This document shows, in pieces, positions 32,472 through 37,640 of a stretch of DNA of 37,640 bases. The notes below the pieces were generated by a model. That model did not search any database, had not been told where the DNA came from, and saw only the letters and a program-made list of their open reading frames with translations. Numbering within the stretch: the stretch's first letter is position 1; each line of letters opens with the position of its first letter. A program made the position numbers and the translations under genes. The stretch comes from a virus, in IMG/VR virus record IMGVR_UViG_3300034418_006594, positions 1 through 37,640 of that record; one strand, given 5' to 3'.

Positions 32472-33923
32472 ATGACTTTAAATCCATTTTTCCTACAAGG
32501 ATCTCCAGGTGAACAGAGACTTGTTCAAGATCTAATTAACGAACAACTCACTGTATACGGTGTTGAGGTATACTATCTACCAAGAAAGATTTTCAAAACT
32601 GATAATATAATCAGAGAAATACAATCATCAAAGTTTGATGATGTTTTTTTGATTGAGGCATATATTAACAACTATGACGGATATGCTCCAGGGAGTGATT
32701 TAATGACCAAATTTGGTCTTAAATTACAAAATGAACTTAGTCTAACTATATCAAGAGAAAGATACGAAGACTTTATCGCCCCATTTTTGGAGGGTATTTC
32801 ATCTGGTATTAGAGAGGGTAGAATTTTAGATTATGACTTTGCGGACTTGATTGAAAGACCAAAAGAAGGAGACTTGATTTATTTTCCTCTAGGAGAAAGA
32901 CTTTTTGAGATAAAAAGAGTAGAGTCTGAAAAACCTTTTTATCAATTAGGCAAAAATTATGTTTATGAATTGAATTGTGAACTTTATGAATATGAAAATG
33001 AACTTATTGACACCGCTATTGACGAAGTTGATAATACTGTAGAAGACGAAGGATATATTACAACTTTAAGATTAGTTGGTACTGCGATAACTGCCACGGC
33101 AGCTTCAAATATAACTATATCTGGTATAACGACAAACTTACCATCCATTGGTCAAATTATTTTGACTAATGATGGATCTGGATATACAAGCACACCAACT
33201 GTTACTATATCTCCACCATCTTCTGGTGTTGGAACGGTTACGGCAACTGCTGTTGCTATAACCACCTCTGTAGGAAATGTGCAGTCTATAAAGGAGATAC
33301 TCTTAACAAATACTGGATTTGGATACACAACTTCAGATCCACCAACGGTTACTATTAGTGGTGGTGGCGGTGCTGGAGCAGCTGCTACCGCAATAGTTGT
33401 AACTGGTGGAATATTGTCATTTTCTATTACTAATCAAGGAAAAGGATATTATGGTAGCGAACCAACTGTAACCATAACTGGACCTTCTATTGGACAAACT
33501 GCAATTGCAAAGGCGTCTGTGTCTGATGGTGAAGTCACTGGTCTTAAGATAGTGAATGCTGGATACGGATATACACAGGCACCAACCGTAACCATCTCAA
33601 GTCCAGTAGCTGGAGTTGGAACTTTCTATTACAATGAGGAGGTTACAGGACAATCTTCCGGTGTTACTGCAAGAGTTAGAAACTTTAAGAGAAGAACTGA
33701 TATTAGTGTTCAGTTTGCACCTGTAGACTTGCAAGTTTCCCTAAATACTGGAAACTTCTTAGTTGGTGAAACAATCATTGGTGGAATATCAACAGCAACT
33801 TATGTTGTAGAATCCTATAACCGTGAAAGTTATGATAATCCATATGATGTAAATGAAGAGATTGAAACTGAAGCAGACGGCATTTTAGACTTTACAGAGT
33901 CTAACCCATTCGGAGAATATTAA
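32472..33923 (+). CDS. 14: Neck protein gp14 with inserted beta repeats, 483 aa
   Basis: The N-terminal 190 residues (TLNPFFLQGSPGEQRLVQDL, VEVYYLPRKIF, GDLIYFPLGERLFEIKRVES) match gp14. T4 gp14 is 256 residues. The extra length here is mainly residues about 213-384, which hold four GGxGY-type beta repeats such as LTNDGSGYTSTPTVTISPP and VNAGYGYTQAPTVTISSP, followed by a GQSSGVTARVRNF module near 394. The C-terminal ESYNRESYDNPYDVNEEIET is typical of gp14 and resumes after the insert. gp14 joins gp13 in the neck. The insert would decorate the neck and could contact whisker or capsid. The gp15 start overlaps its stop (TAATG). Confidence 0.9.
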   Translation: MTLNPFFLQGSPGEQRLVQDLINEQLTVYGVEVYYLPRKIFKTDNIIREIQSSKFDDVFLIEAYINNYDGYAPGSDLMTKFGLKLQNELSLTISRERYEDFIAPFLEGISSGIREGRILDYDFADLIERPKEGDLIYFPLGERLFEIKRVESEKPFYQLGKNYVYELNCELYEYENELIDTAIDEVDNTVEDEGYITTLRLVGTAITATAASNITISGITTNLPSIGQIILTNDGSGYTSTPTVTISPPSSGVGTVTATAVAITTSVGNVQSIKEILLTNTGFGYTTSDPPTVTISGGGGAGAAATAIVVTGGILSFSITNQGKGYYGSEPTVTITGPSIGQTAIAKASVSDGEVTGLKIVNAGYGYTQAPTVTISSPVAGVGTFYYNEEVTGQSSGVTARVRNFKRRTDISVQFAPVDLQVSLNTGNFLVGETIIGGISTATYVVESYNRESYDNPYDVNEEIETEADGILDFTESNPFGEY

Positions 33924-34720
33924 TGTTAGGTACTTACTTTTATCACGAGATTATAAGAAAAACAATCATTGGATTTGGAACGTTGTTTAATAATGTTTAT
34001 ATTAGACACTCCAAAGACAATGGGAATGTATTGGACGAAACTAAAGTAGGTATTTCCTATGGTCCGATGCAAAAGTTTCTGACAAAAATTCAGGAACAGG
34101 CAGAGTTGAATAAATCTATTGCTATTACTCTACCAAGAATGTCATTTGAAATGGTTTCTATTCAATATGATCCTGCCAGAAAGGCAGGTGTCACTCAAAC
34201 TTTTAAAGCATCCGCTGGGGCAAATTTAAAAAAAGTTTATATGCCAGTTCCATATAATATTGGATTTGAACTTAATATTTTTAGCAAATTAAATGACGAT
34301 GCACTTCAAATAATTGAACAGATTTTGCCATTTTTCCAACCAGCATTTAATTTAACAATAGATTTAGTAAGTTCTATCGGGGAAAAGAGAGATGTTCCCA
34401 TAGTTTTGGATAGCATAGATTTCCAAGATGATTATGAGGGAGATTTTAATACTAGAAGGGCTCTGATATATACTTTAAGATTTACTGCTAAAACTTATCT
34501 GTTTGGACCTGTTTCAGATTCTACAGACAGTATCATTCGTAAGGTACAAGCAGATATTCACACAGATACCAATATAGCAACAGCAAAACGTGAAATGAGG
34601 TATACTGTTACACCAGATCCAATTTCTGCTGGACCAAGTGATGATTTTGGATTTAACGAATCATGGGAAATTCTTACAGACTCCAAAACATATAGTCCTA
34701 CTCAGCAGGAAGACATTTGA
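33923..34720 (+). CDS. 15: Tail sheath terminator gp15, 265 aa
   Basis: LGTYFYHEIIRKTIIGFGTL and FNNVYIRHSKDNGNV form the conserved gp15 opening, followed by LPRMSFEMVSIQYDPARK (residues 70-87) and PYNIGFELNIFSKLNDDALQ. Length (265) is near that of T4 gp15 (272). The hexameric gp15 caps the tube and sheath and forms the joining surface for the neck. It starts by a one-base overlap with gp14, and the next gene starts six bases after its stop. No unusual insert is seen, unlike in gp14. Confidence 0.93.
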   Translation: MLGTYFYHEIIRKTIIGFGTLFNNVYIRHSKDNGNVLDETKVGISYGPMQKFLTKIQEQAELNKSIAITLPRMSFEMVSIQYDPARKAGVTQTFKASAGANLKKVYMPVPYNIGFELNIFSKLNDDALQIIEQILPFFQPAFNLTIDLVSSIGEKRDVPIVLDSIDFQDDYEGDFNTRRALIYTLRFTAKTYLFGPVSDSTDSIIRKVQADIHTDTNIATAKREMRYTVTPDPISAGPSDDFGFNESWEILTDSKTYSPTQQEDI

Positions 34721-34726
34721 TAAATT

Positions 34727-35149
34727 ATGAATAATAATTATGATTCTATAGACAAGGCTCTCAACACCGAGAGTAGTATTGTGGAGACTAAAAATGTTTC
34801 TGCGGAGATAGATATTGTTAAACCAAAGGGTCCAGATATTGAAAAGGACTATGAATATACCCGCGCAAATTTATATTCATTGATTGAGAAGGGGCAAGAA
34901 GCAATTAATGGAATTATGGAACTTGCTGGTGAAGGTGGAAGTCCAAGAGCATATGAAGTTGCCGGACAATTAATCAAAAGTGTTGCCGATACAACAGACA
35001 AATTGATTGATTTGCAGAAAAAACTAAAAGATGTTCAGGATGAAAATGTAAAAACGACGAATAACGTTACCAATAACGCAGTATTTGTTGGATCAACATC
35101 TGAGTTGCAAAAATTACTTAAGCAAGGTTTTCTAAATAATAAAGAATAA
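34727..35149 (+). CDS. 16: Small terminase subunit gp16, 140 aa
   Basis: The sequence DYEYTRANLYSLIEKGQEAI, continuing NGIMELAGEGGSPRAYEVAG and then QLIKSVADTTDKLIDLQKKL, is the conserved helical hairpin and oligomerisation region of T4-like gp16. The polar C-terminus ends VGSTSELQKLLKQGFLNNKE. It is somewhat shorter than T4 gp16 (164). gp16 is the oligomeric regulator that recognises DNA and stimulates the gp17 packaging motor. gp17 is not found in the remaining 2.5 kb, so the usual 16-17 adjacency is interrupted here. Confidence 0.9.
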   Translation: MNNNYDSIDKALNTESSIVETKNVSAEIDIVKPKGPDIEKDYEYTRANLYSLIEKGQEAINGIMELAGEGGSPRAYEVAGQLIKSVADTTDKLIDLQKKLKDVQDENVKTTNNVTNNAVFVGSTSELQKLLKQGFLNNKE

Positions 35150-35161
35150 ACTTGTTTTCTG

Positions 35162-36802
35162 ATGGGTTGGTCTGAAAAATATAAAAAATCAATTGATTGT
35201 GGCAACCCAAAAGGTTTTAGTCAACGTGCTCACTGCCAAGGGCGAAAAAAGAAAATGACAGAAGAAAAAAAAGATCATGAATATTCTATGGCTCGTTCTG
35301 AGTTAAGAACGGTCTCTAATGCAGTTAAACGTCTTCAGAAGAAGATGGGTAAAAAGGGTGAAGGTAATTTAGAAGCATGGGTACAGTCTAAAATTACCAA
35401 AGCAGCAGATTATATTGACACAGCAGCAGATTATGTTGATAGTGGAGAAATGAAAGAAGAGGCAAATGGTAGGTGTAAATCTGGACACTACTATTGCTAT
35501 ACTGACAAAAAATGTAAACCAATTCCCAAGGGATTTAAGGTTGTTGGACCAGCAGGATATCTTCGTAAAGAAAATGGACACTCCGTAGATGATGATTCAT
35601 CCGAAGATTCGAATGGTTCAAATGGTAATGGTAATGGTAATGATGCTAGTATGGGTGAAGAAGTAGTTAATGAAGAAGGTCTCCTTGATTGGTTTGGCAA
35701 ATCCGAATCAAAAGATGGTAAGAAAGGTTGGGTCAACGTGGTGACTGGTGATTCTTGTGCCAGTGATAAACCAGGTGAAGGCATTCCTAAGTGCGTATCT
35801 TCTGCAAAGAGAGCAAGTATGTCTAAGAAGGAAAGACTTGCTGCCGCTGCTGCTAAAAGAAGAGAGGATCCAGGTCAGCAAGAAAAATCAGGTGCTTCTA
35901 AACCAACAATGGTAAAAACTGATAGAAAGGTAAGAAAAGAAGAAATGGAAGTTAATGAAGCAAAGGACAAACCAGGTAAGGGTAGTGGAAAGAAAGATGC
36001 TTGCTACAATAAAGTAAAGTCGCGCTATAGTGTTTGGCCAAGTGCATATGCTTCTGGTGCATTAGTCAAGTGTCGTAAAGTAGGTGCCGCTAACTGGGGT
36101 AACAAGTCTGAGAGTTATGACTTCTCAAACTGGAGAGATGACTTTAAAGCATTTGAAATTGAAACAGTAAATCTTATTGAACCAGAACCAATTAAAGGTG
36201 GACAACCTATTGATGAAAAATGTTGGGTTGGATATAAGCAACTTGGTATGAAAAAGAAGGGAGAAAAAATGGTTCCTAATTGTGTTAAGGAAGAAGAAAT
36301 AAACGAAATTCATAAACAAGCACACACACCACATGAAGTTCCTTCCGGAAGTAATCTTAAAAAATTAGTTAGTAAAGCATCAAAAAGAATTGACACTGAT
36401 GCTGATGGTGATGTAGATAATAATGATAAGGCAAAAGGAGAACTTGGAGAATTTATTCCTGGTGTAGGTAATAAAAGACTTTACAGTATGACTAGACCTA
36501 AAACCGCGAAAGAAAATTTCTCAAACTGGAGAGAAGATCTAGGTGAAGATTGGCAAAAAGTCAATAAGTCCGATAAAACTGATGGTATGAGTCCTGCAGC
36601 AGTTAAGGCATATCGCCGTGAGAACCCAGGTTCCAAACTTAAGACTGCTGTAACTGGTGATCCAAAACCGGGCAGTAAGGATGCCAAGCGCAGAAAGTCC
36701 TTCTGCTCGCGCTCTAAGGGGCAGCAAGACATGCATAACATTGATTGCTCAAAAGACCCCGATAAAGCAATTTGCAAAGCCCGTCGTCGCTGGAAGTGCT
36801 GA
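35162..36802 (+). CDS. Mosaic Cys/Lys-rich virion-associated protein with EF-hand-like loop, 546 aa
   Basis: A string of short modules that I recall as separate proteins or domains in marine T4-like phages. Residues 1-30 are MGWSEKYKKSIDCGNPKGFS with Cys/His and basic residues. Residues 43-95 hold a helical segment with AWVQSKITKAADYIDTAADY. Residues 105-135 are Cys-rich (CKSGHYYCYTDKKCKPIPKG). A DSC..C segment covers 186-215. KKDACYNKVKSRYSVWPSAY, followed by LVKCRKVGAANWG (277-313), resembles a module I believe is DUF5872. CWVGYKQLGMKKKGEKMVPN covers 354-373. An EF-hand-like loop lies at 411-422. FSNWR(D/E)D occurs twice (321, 453). The C-terminal module carries HNIDCSKDPDKAICKARRRW. Between residues 140 and 165 is an Asn/Gly/Ser/Asp-rich linker. 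Overall it is strongly basic and soluble. A role as a packaged head or virion protein is inferred only from its neighbours. Confidence 0.7.
   Translation: MGWSEKYKKSIDCGNPKGFSQRAHCQGRKKKMTEEKKDHEYSMARSELRTVSNAVKRLQKKMGKKGEGNLEAWVQSKITKAADYIDTAADYVDSGEMKEEANGRCKSGHYYCYTDKKCKPIPKGFKVVGPAGYLRKENGHSVDDDSSEDSNGSNGNGNGNDASMGEEVVNEEGLLDWFGKSESKDGKKGWVNVVTGDSCASDKPGEGIPKCVSSAKRASMSKKERLAAAAAKRREDPGQQEKSGASKPTMVKTDRKVRKEEMEVNEAKDKPGKGSGKKDACYNKVKSRYSVWPSAYASGALVKCRKVGAANWGNKSESYDFSNWRDDFKAFEIETVNLIEPEPIKGGQPIDEKCWVGYKQLGMKKKGEKMVPNCVKEEEINEIHKQAHTPHEVPSGSNLKKLVSKASKRIDTDADGDVDNNDKAKGELGEFIPGVGNKRLYSMTRPKTAKENFSNWREDLGEDWQKVNKSDKTDGMSPAAVKAYRRENPGSKLKTAVTGDPKPGSKDAKRRKSFCSRSKGQQDMHNIDCSKDPDKAICKARRRWKC
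36392..36427 (+). other. EF-hand/dockerin-like calcium loop in the 546-aa protein
   Basis: The encoded 12 residues (411-422) are DTDADGDVDNND. They give Asp at loop positions 1, 3, 5, 7, 9 and 12, Gly at 6 and Val at 8, which fits DxDxDGxΦxxx[DE] except that position 12 is Asp rather than the more usual Glu. Confidence 0.65.
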
Positions 36803-36805
36803 TCA

Positions 36806-37120
36806 ATGAAAAGTTTTCAAAAATTTCTATCAGAAAGCATCACCATCAATGGTGACTTTAATGGAACCCTCAATGTTGGGGGTTCTCAACCAGAACCAGA
36901 ACAACCACAAGAATCTTTCTTTGCTGATGTTGTCTGGGAAGGAAAGATGTACCGTCTAGAAGTAGAAGGTACAATGATTTCTAAGAATGAACTCGCAGAA
37001 CAAATTCAAGGAGAGTATCCTGGAGCGATTGTTCATCAGATCTATCCTGGTCAGGTAAATACTTCTAGAATCAAAAACGCACAGAGATATCAACCAGAAA
37101 GATTATCGTGGAGTGATTAA
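36806..37120 (+). CDS. Candidate internal head protein with capsid-targeting-like N-terminus, 104 aa
   Basis: The product begins MKSFQKFLSES. This closely resembles the T4 capsid-targeting sequence of internal protein III (MKTYQEFIAE), with a possible gp21 prohead-protease site after LSE at residue 10. The remainder is a short Gly/Asn strand (TINGDFNGTLNVGG), a Pro/Glu/Gln linker at residues 28-36 (PEPEQPQES region), and a compact domain with FFADVVWEGKMYRLEVEGTM and AEQIQGEYPGAIVHQIYPGQ. T4 internal proteins are packaged and injected with DNA. Here the role is an inference from the tag and the virion-gene context. The next gene starts by a one-base overlap. Confidence 0.65.
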   Translation: MKSFQKFLSESITINGDFNGTLNVGGSQPEPEQPQESFFADVVWEGKMYRLEVEGTMISKNELAEQIQGEYPGAIVHQIYPGQVNTSRIKNAQRYQPERLSWSD

Positions 37121-37640
37121 TGGCTCAGTGGAATAAAAAAGAACAAGACTTCCTAAACCAAGAGAGAAGTCTCTTTGAGGTTTATAATATCGCAGATCAC
37201 TGGGGAAACCAAACAGATTGGAGACCTCAGTTTTCTGACAATAACAGACTAAAGGTTGCTCCCTTCCAAACAGTTTTCTTCAATACTTTCCAGTATGGTA
37301 AGGAGACTGATGTTTGGGATGAGAGAGTCACTGGTGTTGGAACTGCTACTCATAATGCCAATTCCAGTAATGTGGTTATGGAAGTTGGTTCCACTGCTGG
37401 TAGTAAGGTTGTCAGGCAGACTAAACAGGTAATGAGATACATTCCTGGTAGACCAGCGACTCTCGCATTTGCAATTCGTCTAGAAGCACCACAAGTCGGT
37501 ATTCGCAGAAGATTCGGATTGTTTAATGAGACTGATGGTGCTTTCTTTGAGGATGATGGTGGCACATATTCTTATGTAATTCGCAGCAGTGCAACTGGTA
37601 TCACTACAGAAACAAGAGTAACCAGAGAAAACTGGAACGG
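37120..37640 (+). CDS. Large cyanophage virion structural protein, N-terminal part, 173+ codons (runs off the window)
   Basis: The ATG overlaps the preceding stop (TAATG). The first 173 residues include MAQWNKKEQDFLNQERSLFE, VVRQTKQVMRYIPGRPATLA and FAIRLEAPQVGIRRRFGLFN followed by ETDGAFFEDDGGTYSYVIRS. This is the opening of a conserved family of T4-like cyanophage structural proteins of unknown place in the virion. The IPGRPATLAFAI...GIRRRFGLFNETDGAFFE section looks like a beta-sandwich and recurs in relatives. No stop is reached by base 37640, so the gene is truncated by the window edge, not broken. A head or fibre-associated role is possible. Confidence 0.75.
   Translation, partial: MAQWNKKEQDFLNQERSLFEVYNIADHWGNQTDWRPQFSDNNRLKVAPFQTVFFNTFQYGKETDVWDERVTGVGTATHNANSSNVVMEVGSTAGSKVVRQTKQVMRYIPGRPATLAFAIRLEAPQVGIRRRFGLFNETDGAFFEDDGGTYSYVIRSSATGITTETRVTRENWN

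Noticed and set aside
1-37640. CRISPR array, insertion sequence, attachment site or integrase
   Set aside because: No regularly spaced short repeats, terminal inverted repeats or transposase/integrase motifs were seen on either strand.

Overview
The window is a piece of a T4-like cyanophage genome (a contractile-tailed myovirus of the kind that infects marine or freshwater Synechococcus/Prochlorococcus). The evidence is the gene order 25-6-7-8-(9/10 position)-(11/12/wac position)-13-14-15-16, which follows the T4 tail/neck module, and the cyanophage-type small proteins around it. Every supported gene is on the + strand and genes are packed with overlaps or gaps of a few bases. I see no tRNA, rRNA, CRISPR array, integrase or insertion sequence.

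Region 1 (1-4237) differs from the rest. It is clearly richer in G+C and consists of about ten small genes, most with a promoter of their own. They include a PD-(D/E)XK nuclease-like protein, a KxDG nucleotidyltransferase (ligase)-like protein, a DUF7249-like protein, an orphan HicA-like toxin and several unknowns. Six of the intergenic gaps share one architecture: a GTCCAC box 34-36 bases upstream of a TATAMT-type -10 element, with no recognisable -35 box. In several cases a nearly identical short leader ending in the start codon follows. I take this to be the most interesting system in the window: a candidate phage regulon with an undescribed activator or operator site.

Region 2 (about 4300-6660) is AT-rich. 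It carries an AbrB/MazE-like small protein, a GT-A glycosyltransferase, two very small conserved cyanophage proteins and two larger unknowns. It has one good sigma70-type promoter and several late-promoter-like TATAAATA sites.

Region 3 (6685-34720) encodes the baseplate wedge and neck: gp25, gp6, a giant gp7 (3868 residues), gp8, a 2364-residue DUF4815 protein, small structural proteins, a repetitive fibre-like protein, gp13, gp14 and gp15. gp7, gp8, the DUF4815 protein and gp14 share inserted beta-rich repeat modules, so one pool of modules appears to have spread through several interacting tail proteins. gp7 also carries a YHYH-like domain.

Region 4 (34727-37640) starts with gp16, the small terminase subunit. 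Instead of gp17 it continues with a mosaic Cys/Lys-rich protein holding an EF-hand-like loop, a 104-residue protein whose N-terminus looks like a T4 capsid-targeting sequence, and the start of another virion protein that runs off the window. Family assignments are from memory of the sequences; no search was run.
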